From OM182 bacterium MED-G28 (GTDB taxonomy: Bacteria > Pseudomonadota > Gammaproteobacteria > Pseudomonadales > Pseudohongiellaceae): a DNA stretch of 64,000 nt. The translations under genes were made by a program, and so were the position numbers. Where the stretch lies: positions 248,001-312,000 of the forward strand of contig NTJZ01000002.1 of the NCBI GenBank assembly GCA_002457215.1, given 5' to 3'. Shown here in pieces: positions 9,622 through 18,729 of the stretch (its first letter is position 1; the number at the start of each line of letters is the position of its first letter). Under the pieces are notes generated by a model, which saw only the letters and a program-made list of their open reading frames with translations, was not told the origin of the DNA and made no database searches.

Positions 9622-10368
9622 CTATAGATCGAGCGCGTTGCGCATTTCTCTTGCTGTCATCCCCCTCACATAAACATCTGTGCCCTGATCGAATTCTCGG
9701 GCTCGCTCTAAACCACCTACTATTACTGGATCAAAACCCGAATCAAAAACTAATTGCGTTGTTACGTCCACAGCTTCTTGATCGTCGCCTGCTATCGGAA
9801 TGGCGATCCGTTCCCCTTCGCGATGGGCTTCATCTTGCACTTCTCTCCAGCTCAACGCATTAAATGCTCTTACCAACCGAACTCCTCTCAGATATTCAGC
9901 AGAAACAACACCAGTGCCTCTTTCTAAAGCGTCGGCAGCCATGTCCCCATCTCGCTGAACGTAAGGGTTTCCGCAATCAATTACAATTTTTCCCTGCATA
10001 AGATGACCATAATCCCTGCCGATTTGAGGCGTAGCAGCATAAGGTACTGCCACTAAAACAATATCGCCGAATTCAGCCGCTTCCTGGGGATAGCCAGCGC
10101 GGCACTTTGGGCCTGCCTGTGCGACAAGATCTAACAAACTATCTGGATTACGGGAAGAAAATAGAATCTCATGACCTGCTTCAGCCCAGCGTAAGCCAAC
10201 TGAGCCGCCGATTCTGCCAGATCCAATGATGCCAATTTTTAAAGGGTTAGATGATTGACCAAGTGCTTGGCGTGAATTCAGAATAAGTGGCAATGCTCCA
10301 AGAGTTCCGGCTGATACTATTAACTGACTGAGAAATTTACGGCGTTGATTTGAGAAATTTTCTTTCAT
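9622..10368 (-). CDS. Tat-exported NADP/F420-reductase-like Rossmann protein
   Basis: 248 residues. A twin-arginine leader (QRRKFLSQL, Arg 9-10) precedes a Rossmann domain of the NADP oxidoreductase, coenzyme F420-dependent family (F420_oxidored). The dinucleotide motif IGIIGSGRIGG lies at about 45-55, a basic SSRNP at the end of the second strand suggests NADP, and DIVLVAVPYAA plus VIDCGNPY are typical of the family. Members reduce F420, flavins or metal ions; the role of an exported one is unclear because NADPH is not normally free in the periplasm. No operon partner is visible. Confidence 0.75.
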   Translation of the reverse strand: MKENFSNQRRKFLSQLIVSAGTLGALPLILNSRQALGQSSNPLKIGIIGSGRIGGSVGLRWAEAGHEILFSSRNPDSLLDLVAQAGPKCRAGYPQEAAEFGDIVLVAVPYAATPQIGRDYGHLMQGKIVIDCGNPYVQRDGDMAADALERGTGVVSAEYLRGVRLVRAFNALSWREVQDEAHREGERIAIPIAGDDQEAVDVTTQLVFDSGFDPVIVGGLERAREFDQGTDVYVRGMTAREMRNALDL

Positions 10369-10714
10369 GATGGGACCTGTCTACATTCTAGATTGATAAG
10401 AAACTTCTGTGCATTTCAGGATACCCAGAGTAAACAATTCATCACAATTGTTAAAGTCTCTGAACAGTAATCGAGCTAATGTGGAGTGCGCTGAGAAAGT
10501 CAGAAAATCTGAACCTACACTGTTCGCATGCCGCAAGCGCCAAATATCTCGGTGAGCACACGCTATTGCCTATCTTGGCACTTTTCATAGCGATGAAGAT
10601 TTTCAGGATTGAAGGCTCAACCAAAGGGGTGTGTCTAGCTATCAGCGCCACAGGTTTGAGGTGAATTGAATAAGGGAACTAGTGTGCGAGGATGTCTTAA
10701 GGTATGTTGTGTGT
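10369..10714. other. Intergenic between divergent genes, no gene supported
   Basis: This region contains two overlapping short open frames on opposite strands (near 10451-10664), which mirror each other and look like chance. It should hold promoters for the flanking divergent genes but no site is obvious. Confidence 0.35.
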
Positions 10715-11815
10715 ATGAACATTTTTCAACATCGGAGAAATAAATCAGCACCTTTTCTGCTTCTTTTTTATTGCTGCACGCTTATTTATTTTACTTTCGC
10801 TGCTTCTTATAGCTTTGGCCAATCGACGTTAGAGATTGACGATTTTAACGCTGCCTATCTTCAATACGGTGAAACCAAGAATTCAGAGCCCGAAATTGCT
10901 CGAGAAGCTGCTCGTCGTGCCTATGAACTAGGCAAGGAATTATTTGGTGCAAGGAGTGAGCGCAGCGCCATGCTAGCCATAAACTATGCGACCTTGATTG
11001 CCGATGAGTCTGCAAGTCAGTCTTTTCTTGATGAAGCAGTCGAGATTTACCAAACTGTATTTGGATTTGGCTCGGAGGCGATGATAGATCCTTTAATGCG
11101 ATTGGGAAGAACCCTAAATGATCAAGAGAAGGAAGTACTGGCTCGCCAATATTATAGGCGAGCATTGCAATTAGCAGAAACCCATTTAGGTCCAGATTCC
11201 AGTAAGGTAGGAAGTATCGAAATAGAACTTGGTGCGATTAGCCTGCGAGTGGGAGAGCTGACTGAGGCTTGGGAAAGCATACAAGAAGCAAAAATAATTC
11301 TCAGCAAATATACTGATGCAGGCTCTCAAAGTGGTTTAACTCGAATTGAATTACTTGCTGGTGAATACTTTCTAGCCCGTAATGAATATCAAAATGCCAT
11401 AGAGCCTTTGCTTAACTCTTTGGCAAAATTTGAGAGATATCCTGGCTCTAATGTTGCTGTGCGCAATCGTATTGCATTGATCAATGCCTACGAGAATTCA
11501 GGGCAGCAAGACTTGGCCACGATCCAATGTGTAGCAATTGGAGAGACCCGCCGGGTCAGTGAAAATGAGAACTTAAGACCTGTCTACAGAGCTCGTTCAG
11601 AGGAACTGAATATCCATGGAATAGCTGGGGGAGTTCAGATAGAGTTTTTAGTGGATAAAGAAGGTTTCGTTAGGAACCCTAGACTAGTCTCGTCGCTGAC
11701 AAATTCTGCTCTTGGCCGGAATCTCCTGGATCTAATTCAGAAATTTCGATTCGCTCCCCGATTCATTGATGGAACCGTTGTCGATAGCCCTAATCAAACT
11801 TATACCTTTGATTAA
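10715..11815 (+). CDS. Exported TPR protein with C-terminal TonB-like domain
   Basis: About 366 residues. A signal or anchor segment (PFLLLFYCCTLIYFTFAASY) is followed by helical TPR-like repeats (for example AREAARRAYELGKELFG and ARQYYRRALQLAETHLG), then a C-terminal domain of about 75 residues with VQIEFLVDKEGFVRNPRLVSS and LLDLIQKFRFAPRFIDG, the pattern of TonB C-terminal domains. It lacks the Pro-rich linker of true TonB, so it more likely uses the fold for envelope protein binding. The start is taken at ATG 10715; the frame is open from GTG 10682. The amidase gene follows 29 bases on. Confidence 0.6.
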   Translation: MNIFQHRRNKSAPFLLLFYCCTLIYFTFAASYSFGQSTLEIDDFNAAYLQYGETKNSEPEIAREAARRAYELGKELFGARSERSAMLAINYATLIADESASQSFLDEAVEIYQTVFGFGSEAMIDPLMRLGRTLNDQEKEVLARQYYRRALQLAETHLGPDSSKVGSIEIELGAISLRVGELTEAWESIQEAKIILSKYTDAGSQSGLTRIELLAGEYFLARNEYQNAIEPLLNSLAKFERYPGSNVAVRNRIALINAYENSGQQDLATIQCVAIGETRRVSENENLRPVYRARSEELNIHGIAGGVQIEFLVDKEGFVRNPRLVSSLTNSALGRNLLDLIQKFRFAPRFIDGTVVDSPNQTYTFD

Positions 11816-11844
11816 AAGATAAAAGCTAGGCCGGAAATAATTCG

Positions 11845-13701
11845 ATGTTAAAGAAACAGCAAATTCTCTTCTTAGTTCTTTTACTTCAGTCAGTTCATGT
11901 TTATTCTCAATCCATTAGTGTGGTTGAGGCTAGTATTAGCGAATTGCAAACTGCTTTAGAAAATGGAAGTACAACATCTCTGCAGCTAGTAGATTTGTAT
12001 TTAGCTAGAATTGAAGCCTATGACAAACAAGGTCCAGCTCTAAACAGTATAATTAGAATCAACCCTCGGGTTAGAGATCACGCAGTAGAGTTAGATAACG
12101 AAAGAGCACAAACAGGAGCGCGTTCATCTCTCCATGGTATTCCTGTTTTAATTAAAGACAACTACAACACAATTGATATGCCCACAACCAACGGTTCGGT
12201 TGCTCTAGCTAATTTTTTCCCAAGCTATAATGCGACCCAAGTTGATTTGTTGCTTGACGCTGGCGCAATAATTATTGCTAAGACAAATTTACATGAATAT
12301 GCTCGCGGCATAACCAGTATTGCCTCGTTGGTAGGGCAAACGAGGAATCCCTATGACATTCGCCGTGTGCCTGGAGGATCAAGTGGTGGAACAGCGGCGG
12401 CAGTCGCTGCGAGTTTTGGCGCAATTGGGATGGGTTCAGATACTTGCGGATCGATTCGGATTCCATCTGCTTTCAATAATCTAATTGGCTTGCGCCCAAG
12501 CAAAGGCATTTCAAGTATCTACGGAATTATGCCTCTTTCACATACACAAGACACGGGTGGCCCATTAGCAAGAACAGTTGAAGATCTAGCATTGGTGTTG
12601 GACTTAACCATTGGTTATGACCCCAATGATGCAGCGACAGAGTTGATGCGAGAGCAAACACCGCCAAGGTTTCTAGAATCACTTAACTCGGTTGATTTGG
12701 AGGGACTACGGTTCGGCAAGATAAAAAGTTACTTTGAAGCTGCTAACTCTAGTACAAGAAGCGTAATCGAAGAGGCTTTGGAGTGGTATGCCGCAGAAGG
12801 CGTAGAAATTATCGAAGTGGAATTACTAGAACAAGGTGAATTAATCAATTCGTCAGGAGTAATTCAGCATGAATTCGAGATTGATTTTAACCGGTATCTC
12901 GCGGCGAACGGCAGTGAGGAAATAGCAAATGTGAATGATGTAGTCGAATATGGACTTCTCCATGAGGCTCTGGCGAATCAAATGAAGAGCAGCGTGGAAG
13001 AAGAGTTCGATGAAGATGCATATGAGAAATCAATTGAAGCTCGCTCAATGATTCGGGCCTCGATTGAAGATCTATTTGAACTTAATAGTTTAGACGTGTT
13101 GGTCTATCCAACTATCACACAATCACCCGCACTAATTGGAGATCCTCAGACCGGAAGTAGTTGTCAATTATCAGCCCATTCTGGATTACCGGCTTTATCC
13201 ATGCCGGTTGGTTTTGCCAGTAATGATTTGCCAGTGGGGATGGAGATTCTTGGAAAGCATTTCCAAGATGTCGAATTGCTAGCCATTGCGAAGCATTATG
13301 AAGAGTCAAATAGTCCTCGGCAGATTCCTTCGGTGACTCCTGAGTTGATCAATGGAGAGGCTCCAAGTGTTGAGTCTAGACGATTAACTTTTAGTCAGAA
13401 TTCAATCTCGCTGCAGTTAGACACTGAGTTCTCAATTCAAACGAATTTGTTTTCATTTAGGGTCACTCAAAACCCCGACAATGATGCTGAGGTTTTTGCA
13501 GTGACTCTTATAATAGATACAGAGGAAGGTATTGATCTCAATGAGCCTATTGTACTAAATCTCATGGGACCAAATATCAAACAGGCGAGTGGTGAGTACT
13601 TTATGAGTGAAGAGTTCAGGGAAGCCTATAATCAGAATCGGCTCTTCCTAAAAGTATTTGCAGACTCGACGTCAGTAACCGGGTCAACACAGCAGCTTTA
13701 A
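11845..13701 (+). CDS. Exported amidase-signature family enzyme with C-terminal extension
   Basis: 618 residues, serine amidase. A Sec signal peptide (about 1-21) is followed by the amidase signature: catalytic Lys in IPVLIKDNY near 104, GGSSGG near 177-182 with the cis-Ser, and GSDTCGSIRIPS near 198-208 with the nucleophile near Ser203. The core ends near residue 505. The remaining 110 or so residues are beta-rich and not part of the usual amidase domain. The family hydrolyses amides such as those released by nitrile hydratase, but that operon lies 44 kb away, so a link is speculative. Confidence 0.85.
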   Translation: MLKKQQILFLVLLLQSVHVYSQSISVVEASISELQTALENGSTTSLQLVDLYLARIEAYDKQGPALNSIIRINPRVRDHAVELDNERAQTGARSSLHGIPVLIKDNYNTIDMPTTNGSVALANFFPSYNATQVDLLLDAGAIIIAKTNLHEYARGITSIASLVGQTRNPYDIRRVPGGSSGGTAAAVAASFGAIGMGSDTCGSIRIPSAFNNLIGLRPSKGISSIYGIMPLSHTQDTGGPLARTVEDLALVLDLTIGYDPNDAATELMREQTPPRFLESLNSVDLEGLRFGKIKSYFEAANSSTRSVIEEALEWYAAEGVEIIEVELLEQGELINSSGVIQHEFEIDFNRYLAANGSEEIANVNDVVEYGLLHEALANQMKSSVEEEFDEDAYEKSIEARSMIRASIEDLFELNSLDVLVYPTITQSPALIGDPQTGSSCQLSAHSGLPALSMPVGFASNDLPVGMEILGKHFQDVELLAIAKHYEESNSPRQIPSVTPELINGEAPSVESRRLTFSQNSISLQLDTEFSIQTNLFSFRVTQNPDNDAEVFAVTLIIDTEEGIDLNEPIVLNLMGPNIKQASGEYFMSEEFREAYNQNRLFLKVFADSTSVTGSTQQL

Positions 13702-13710
13702 AAGAGTAGA

Positions 13711-14343
13711 TTAGTTTTCGATTAGTTCCAAAATGCTATCTTTAAATTCGTCTACAGTCAGACCGCGCTCAGTGGGTAGCTCGCTGATATCAACATTTAC
13801 TCCGGCAGCGACATCACCATTTCCCTCTATCAGGGCTTGGGGTTTTTTTATGGAGGGCGGAATAGAAGATACGGCCTGAATTTGTATAACGGGTTTTTGA
13901 TCAATCGTACGCATTCTTCGTTCGCCCAACACCTCCTGGATAAGGAAATGTCCTTGTGACCACCCCAATAACGGATTTAACAAATTTCGGCTGGTTGATT
14001 CTACGAAATAGACCCCCTGTTCTCCGTCTTTAGGTATTACCAATCCACTTACTTCTACAACTTGATTGTTAAAAGTTCCTCCGGCAAATTTTAGTTCTAT
14101 CAAATCAGATGAATAATCACCCTTAAGCACATCATTGATTTTAAAAGTCACATAGGTGTTTACAATGCCCGAATTTGAGTCCTGTCGAGTTTCATGCAAA
14201 ATAACTTCACCTTCAAATACAAACTCCGCATCTTTAACTAGTTTATCAATGTCCATGCCTAGAATAGTTGTTGCGATTCCAGATGAAGAATATACAAAAG
14301 CAAATAGCAATATCAGGGGAATGTTGAATCTTCGGAATAACAT
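13711..14343 (-). CDS. Exported protein of unknown function
   Basis: About 210 residues, starting at ATG 14343 (GGAAAGG upstream), four codons after the first in-frame ATG. A signal peptide covers about residues 1-24. The mature part is mostly predicted beta strand: AEFVFEGEVILHETR, TYVTFKINDVLKGDY, a GG-rich turn, GEQGVYFVESTSRN and a WSQGHFLI segment. The pattern VFEGEVI...VTFKVxDVLKGD occurs in many secreted proteobacterial proteins without assigned role. It converges on the amidase gene nine bases away. No catalytic motif seen. Confidence 0.6.
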   Translation of the reverse strand: MLFRRFNIPLILLFAFVYSSSGIATTILGMDIDKLVKDAEFVFEGEVILHETRQDSNSGIVNTYVTFKINDVLKGDYSSDLIELKFAGGTFNNQVVEVSGLVIPKDGEQGVYFVESTSRNLLNPLLGWSQGHFLIQEVLGERRMRTIDQKPVIQIQAVSSIPPSIKKPQALIEGNGDVAAGVNVDISELPTERGLTVDEFKDSILELIEN

Positions 14344-14504
14344 AGACCTTTCCATTGAGTTTCTAAACTTCTTTATCCAATTATTGATCGTTTTCGATCG
14401 TACCAGATTTACTTATTAGTGCAGGTTTAATTAAATATTTATTGTTTATTAGAACGGTTGGATCATGCAACAGAAACTTGAGCTGTTTTATTTAGCAGAT
14501 TGAA

Positions 14505-14909
14505 TTAGAAAGTAGGTTGATCAACTGGCAACAAAACTACTGGAACCATTTCACTGTATTGAAACCAATCCCCGTCAATTCTAACAATGTTTTCTTCAGC
14601 TTTATCGAGACGAGCGGTACCAGTAAATTCAACATCTAATCGAGGAATGCGAATAGTAATTTTGCGCCCCTCGACTCTCACCGAGTCTGCAGGCATTCCG
14701 TAAATTCCCATACCGCCGCTTACTAGAGCTGCAGCGTACTGACCTTCTCGCAGGCTGAAAGTAAAAGCCAAATTCGTGCTGTCCCTACCAATAACTAAAG
14801 GTCCTTCCCAAGAACCAACCAAAGACGGAGTTTCTAGTTTTTCCTGAGCTTGCACCGAGGCCATAATGATTGACAGACAGAGGAGAAGCACTTTTAGTTG
14901 TTTGATCAT
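14505..14909 (-). CDS. Small exported beta-rich domain protein
   Basis: 134 residues with signal peptide (about 1-21, ending VQAQ). The mature part, with LVGSWEGPLVIG, LAFTFSLREGQYAAALVS, IYGMPADSVRVEG and a GDWFQ motif near the end, looks like the small beta domain often found at the N-terminus of secreted alpha/beta hydrolases. Here it stands alone, without the hydrolase. That match is from pattern memory, so the fold is an inference. No strong ribosome-binding site precedes the start. Confidence 0.55.
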   Translation of the reverse strand: MIKQLKVLLLCLSIIMASVQAQEKLETPSLVGSWEGPLVIGRDSTNLAFTFSLREGQYAAALVSGGMGIYGMPADSVRVEGRKITIRIPRLDVEFTGTARLDKAEENIVRIDGDWFQYSEMVPVVLLPVDQPTF

Positions 14910-15143
14910 GCTTAGAATCTTAAATCACCAAGGCTACTTAGCGCAATGTTGAATTATGGTCCGGATGGCTATTCGAGGTCGCCGGGCAAAAACAAGGCAA
15001 GGCTTTTCTTCAAACCTATTTTCCAAATTAGCAACCCATGTAAGCATTAAATAAACTCGAAAAGATAGCTGAGCCATGAACATGGAGTAGGAACAAAGCT
15101 CCGACGTCATATTGATCAAAAAATTGGCTTGTCGACAGAATTA

Positions 15144-16373
15144 TTATCTAAACAAATTTAAATCGATGGCCTCTGCCATAGCTTTATACCCAGCATTATT
15201 TGGATGTAAATTGTCTTCTGTATAGGCTGGCAGTATGTGTTTTGGATTAGATGGGTCTCTCACCACTGCATCAAAATCGATTACGCCATCAAATTCACCA
15301 CTATTCCGTATAAATCTATTGACAGCTTGTCTTTGTACCTCACCTTCTTCACTGTAATATACTGCCTCTTCGAAGGGAGTTAACGTTGCGCCAATAATTT
15401 TTATTCCCTTTGCTTGGGCCCGAGCGATTATATTTCGATAGCCACTAATTATTTTATCAGCCAACATCGGCGCGCCAGATTCCATAGTAGCCATGCCGAT
15501 ATCATTAATACCTTCCATCAGAATCATGTGACTAACTTTATTCATTGCCAGAACATCGCGCTCAAAGCGTGCTTGAAGGTTTTGACCGAACTGCGGGCTA
15601 GACTCCGTTGTGACACGATTACCACTTATTCCTGCGTTAATTACGGCAAATTTTTGTATAGTTGTGTCATTGAATATCCTACGGGCAAAATGATTTGGCC
15701 ACCGCTGATTATCGGAATCTGAAGAACCCCAGCCATCTGTGATCGAGTCACCAACAGTTGCAATCGTCGTTATATTGCCGTCATTAATTACATCGATCGC
15801 AGTTAGAAGGTTCCAGGCTGGCGTTTCGGCTTGTACTGGTAAATTAGTACTTGAGCTATGATTCCCCGGCGAAGAAATAAAATTCGTCTGGTTAGAAAGT
15901 GCGTGAGCGGTAAGGAAACCGAATTTATCCGGTAAATACAAACTAATACTTAAGTTAGTAAGTTCGGGAACGTTAGTTACAACAGGGTCACTAAAAATTA
16001 CAGCACCGCGAGGTAGAGTTATCGAATTTTCGCCGTTAAACGTTATCGGCAGTTCGGTATTACTTTGAATAGAGCTTCCTTCAGCTTGCAGAGCAACACT
16101 TGCATCGCCAATAATTACTGGTGCATCTCCATGATAATTTGCTAATCGAATTCTTAATGCATTTCCTCCAACGGAAGTATGTACAATCAAGCGTAGGGTT
16201 TGATTGTTCACTAACTCATTGTCTTCACTAGTCGGTGGAAGGGTGCTGGGGCTGGTTGCCCAAGTCGTAATCCAGCGAGGATCATTGTGTCCTTGGGCAA
16301 TAGCACCAAAAGTCGCTGCACCAAGTATTAGTGAGAATAGAAGTTGAGAAGCTAGGCGAGACTTAATGATCAT
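15144..16373 (-). CDS. Exported SGNH/GDSL-family hydrolase
   Basis: 409 residues, probable esterase acting on acylated carbohydrates or lipids. Signal peptide about 1-26. An N-terminal beta-rich domain (about 35-190) precedes the SGNH domain with block I VGDSITDG (Ser near 210), block II NAGISGNR, block III EGINDIG, and block V DNLHPN with Asp near 387 and His near 390. The two-part layout is that of GDSL-like secreted esterases of the Lipase_GDSL_2 group. Substrate not inferable. Confidence 0.85.
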   Translation of the reverse strand: MIIKSRLASQLLFSLILGAATFGAIAQGHNDPRWITTWATSPSTLPPTSEDNELVNNQTLRLIVHTSVGGNALRIRLANYHGDAPVIIGDASVALQAEGSSIQSNTELPITFNGENSITLPRGAVIFSDPVVTNVPELTNLSISLYLPDKFGFLTAHALSNQTNFISSPGNHSSSTNLPVQAETPAWNLLTAIDVINDGNITTIATVGDSITDGWGSSDSDNQRWPNHFARRIFNDTTIQKFAVINAGISGNRVTTESSPQFGQNLQARFERDVLAMNKVSHMILMEGINDIGMATMESGAPMLADKIISGYRNIIARAQAKGIKIIGATLTPFEEAVYYSEEGEVQRQAVNRFIRNSGEFDGVIDFDAVVRDPSNPKHILPAYTEDNLHPNNAGYKAMAEAIDLNLFR

Positions 16374-16504
16374 TGCAATGTCCTATGGTAAGGCGATCTC
16401 CAGAGTAAAGCATAGATAGCTATAGATTTAAATCCAGCCCCATATGTTGCGGTAGAACTTTCGAGTTGATATAAAACGCGATCGTAATCGTCAGGGTTCA
16501 AATC

Positions 16505-17170
16505 ATGAAAATATTACCAGCGGTAGAAATGGAATCTCCCAGCGGTATTGAAGTAAATGCATCGATAATTTGGCTGCATGGTCTGGGAGCGAATGGCGAT
16601 GATTTTGCGCCAATAGTTCCACAGCTGAATCTTCCTTTAGACTTTGGCATACGATTTATATTTCCCCATGCACCCTCTATCCCTGTAACCATCAATAATG
16701 GTTATGTGATGCCGGCTTGGTATGACATAAAACAAATGGACATAGATCGCCATGTGGACGATGAGCAACTGAAACAATCGGCTCAATGGGTACATAATCT
16801 TATAAATCGCGAACTTGAACGAGGCGTCGCTAGTGAGAGGATCATAGTCGCAGGATTTTCCCAGGGTGGAGCAGTTTCTTTTGAAGCTGCCTTAACCTAT
16901 GAAAAGCCACTTGCTGGAATAATGGCCCTTTCAACCTATTTCGCCACGGCACATACCATCGAGATCAATCCATTGCATAGCTCCCTGCCTATCCTAATCT
17001 GTCACGGAGCCCTTGACCCGGTAGTGCCAGAGTCTATGGGGAAGCAGAGCCTAACTACCTTGCAAAGCTTGAAATTTGAGCCTGAATACAAAAGCTACCC
17101 TATGGAACACTCTGTTTGCCCTCAAGAAATAAGTGATATAGGCGCTTGGATAGCTCGGATTCTTGTTTAA
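16505..17170 (+). CDS. Carboxylesterase/phospholipase, alpha/beta hydrolase_2 family
   Basis: 221-residue cytosolic alpha/beta hydrolase similar to carboxylesterase 2 (EstB) and acyl-protein thioesterase families. Catalytic triad: Ser near 119 in AGFSQGGAVS, Asp near 171 in HGALDPVVP, His near 202 in MEHSVCPQE. The oxyanion region WLHGLGANGDDF near 23-34 is typical. No signal peptide. It lies upstream of zntR but the MerR-type promoter between them makes a shared transcript unlikely to matter. Confidence 0.87.
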   Translation: MKILPAVEMESPSGIEVNASIIWLHGLGANGDDFAPIVPQLNLPLDFGIRFIFPHAPSIPVTINNGYVMPAWYDIKQMDIDRHVDDEQLKQSAQWVHNLINRELERGVASERIIVAGFSQGGAVSFEAALTYEKPLAGIMALSTYFATAHTIEINPLHSSLPILICHGALDPVVPESMGKQSLTTLQSLKFEPEYKSYPMEHSVCPQEISDIGAWIARILV

Positions 17171-17180
17171 GTAAAAACTG

Positions 17181-17211
17181 TTGACCTTAGAGTCAACTCT
17201 AAGCTTATACT
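17181..17211 (+). promoter_or_regulatory. MerR-type promoter/operator of zntR and efflux permease
   Basis: A -35 TTGACC (17181-17186) and a -10 TATACT (17206-17211) are separated by 19 bases, the long spacer that MerR-family activators need. The spacer holds a dyad, CTTAGAG at 17186-17192 and CTCTAAG at 17197-17203, resembling ZntR boxes. The zntR start codon is 35 bases downstream, so the regulator probably controls its own operon in response to Zn(II) or a related ion. Confidence 0.75.
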
Positions 17212-17245
17212 ATAGGCTAAGTTAATTGAGAATAAGGCTGGTGGG

Positions 17246-17674
17246 ATGTTGAAAATCAGTGAACTAGCTGCAAAAACAGGCTTGTCAGCGCACACCATTC
17301 GCTTTTATGAAAAGCATGATCTGATTAGAGCTAGTGAGCGAAGTGAAGCTGGCTACCGCTATTATAATGATTCAGACATTCGTCGGGCTGAATTCGTGAA
17401 GGCTGCGCGCAATATTGGCTTCTCTTTGGAAGATATTTCCCAGCTATTATCGATTCGTGTAGATAAAACTAGCCACAGTTGCCAGGAGGTGACTGATATT
17501 ACTCAACACAAATTAGATGAGGTCAATGAAAAAATTTCTGAACTCGAGTCAATGCAGAATACGCTCCAAATATTACTAAAGAGCTGTTGTGGAGGCCCCG
17601 AAAAGGCGACTCACTGTTCAATTATCGAAGCGCTGGAAGCCGGAGCGGTTGTTAAAGATAGGGGTGCTGCTTAA
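17246..17674 (+). CDS. zntR: Zn-responsive MerR-family regulator ZntR-like
   Basis: 142 residues. N-terminal MerR winged helix-turn-helix (KISELAAKTGLSAHTIRFYEKHDLI) and a dimerisation helix ending in a ZntR-type metal loop. Cysteines fall at 79, 114, 115 and 124, the numbering of E. coli ZntR metal ligands; the usual His119 is a Glu, but His123 sits next to Cys124. This supports Zn or similar divalent metal sensing over Cu or Hg. Its stop overlaps the permease start by one base (TAATG), so the two are coupled. Confidence 0.88.
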   Translation: MLKISELAAKTGLSAHTIRFYEKHDLIRASERSEAGYRYYNDSDIRRAEFVKAARNIGFSLEDISQLLSIRVDKTSHSCQEVTDITQHKLDEVNEKISELESMQNTLQILLKSCCGGPEKATHCSIIEALEAGAVVKDRGAA

Positions 17675-18729
17675 TGAATTTTCTAACTATTTTTTGGAAT
17701 TTGGTGATCGAAAGCGCTCCATGGCTGTTGATAGGTTATTTGCTGGCGGGGATTATTAAACAAGTGATTCCTAGCAGTTGGGTTGAAAAACAACTGGCAG
17801 AACCGGGATTTGTTTCAATTGTAAAAGGTGCTTTTATTGGTGCGCCACTTCCTCTTTGTTCCTGTGGCGTAATTCCTACTGCTCTAGCGATTCGGAAAGC
17901 TGGGGCTTCAAAAGGGGCAACGTCTTCATTCTTAGTGGCGACCCCTGAAACCGGCGTTGATTCAATTTCCTTCTCTTATGCTGTGCTAGGACCAATTTTC
18001 GCCCTGATGCGCCCTATCGGTGCATTAGTAAGTGCGATCATCACTGGCATACTAGTGAATTCTTTCGATAAAGAAGAAGTAATTGCAGAGACAAGTAGTT
18101 CGCAAAGTGGAAGTTGCTGCAGCAACAAGCAACAACAGCAAAAGGATATAGCTCCGTTAACTCAGAGATTCATTGGCGCATTCAAATATGGTTATGGGCA
18201 GATGATTGCTGACACCGCAAAATGGCTAGTTATCGGTCTAGTAGCTGCTGCAGTAATAACAGCCTTAGTCCCTCAGTCATTTTTTTTGCAATGGGGCAAT
18301 GGCTTAGTCGCAATGATAATCATGGTAGTCGTCGGTTTGCCTATGTATATCTGTGCGACTGCGTCAACGCCTGTTGCAGCCGGTCTGCTCTTCGCGGGGA
18401 TATCTCCAGGTGCTGCACTTGTGTTTATGTTGACAGGCCCAGCAACAAATATTGCTACGATGGGAGTGATTAAGGAACAACTGGGCATGCGTTCTCTAAT
18501 CGCCTATTTGGCGGGTGTTATAGGAGCTGCAATTGCCTGCGGACTAATACTTAATGAACTCTACCAAGCCTTTGCTTGGCCTTTGCAAATCTCTATGTCT
18601 GAGCATGAGGCATTTCCTCTATGGCGACAGTTAGCCGCTGTAGTTTTAGTAGCGCTAATTGCAAGAGTTTGGGTGCAACCGCTGTTCTCTAAAAAGGAAA
18701 CTCAGTCAGTAACTGCAGAACAAATTTAG
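17674..18729 (+). CDS. SO_0444-type Cu/Zn efflux permease
   Basis: 351-residue membrane protein of the permease family formerly DUF318 (SO_0444/ArsP-like). Two symmetrical halves carry the family motif: GAPLPLCSCGVIP near residues 56-68 and GLPMYICATASTPVAAG near 222-238. A soluble loop in between holds a cysteine pair, SGSCCSNKQQQQ near 146-157, that could bind metal. Co-transcription with zntR suggests efflux of Zn or another thiophilic ion. Its stop overlaps the end of the convergent kinase gene by three bases. Confidence 0.82.
   Translation: MNFLTIFWNLVIESAPWLLIGYLLAGIIKQVIPSSWVEKQLAEPGFVSIVKGAFIGAPLPLCSCGVIPTALAIRKAGASKGATSSFLVATPETGVDSISFSYAVLGPIFALMRPIGALVSAIITGILVNSFDKEEVIAETSSSQSGSCCSNKQQQQKDIAPLTQRFIGAFKYGYGQMIADTAKWLVIGLVAAAVITALVPQSFFLQWGNGLVAMIIMVVVGLPMYICATASTPVAAGLLFAGISPGAALVFMLTGPATNIATMGVIKEQLGMRSLIAYLAGVIGAAIACGLILNELYQAFAWPLQISMSEHEAFPLWRQLAAVVLVALIARVWVQPLFSKKETQSVTAEQI

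Noticed and set aside
10451-10664. Two short frames on opposite strands in one gap
   Set aside because: They mirror each other and neither shows start signals or protein-like patterns.
11845-13701. Amidase as a partner of the nitrile hydratase
   Set aside because: It is 44 kb away and exported, whereas the nitrile hydratase has no export signal.
14934-15119. 61-codon frame on the minus strand
   Set aside because: No ribosome-binding site, no family pattern; composition looks non-coding.
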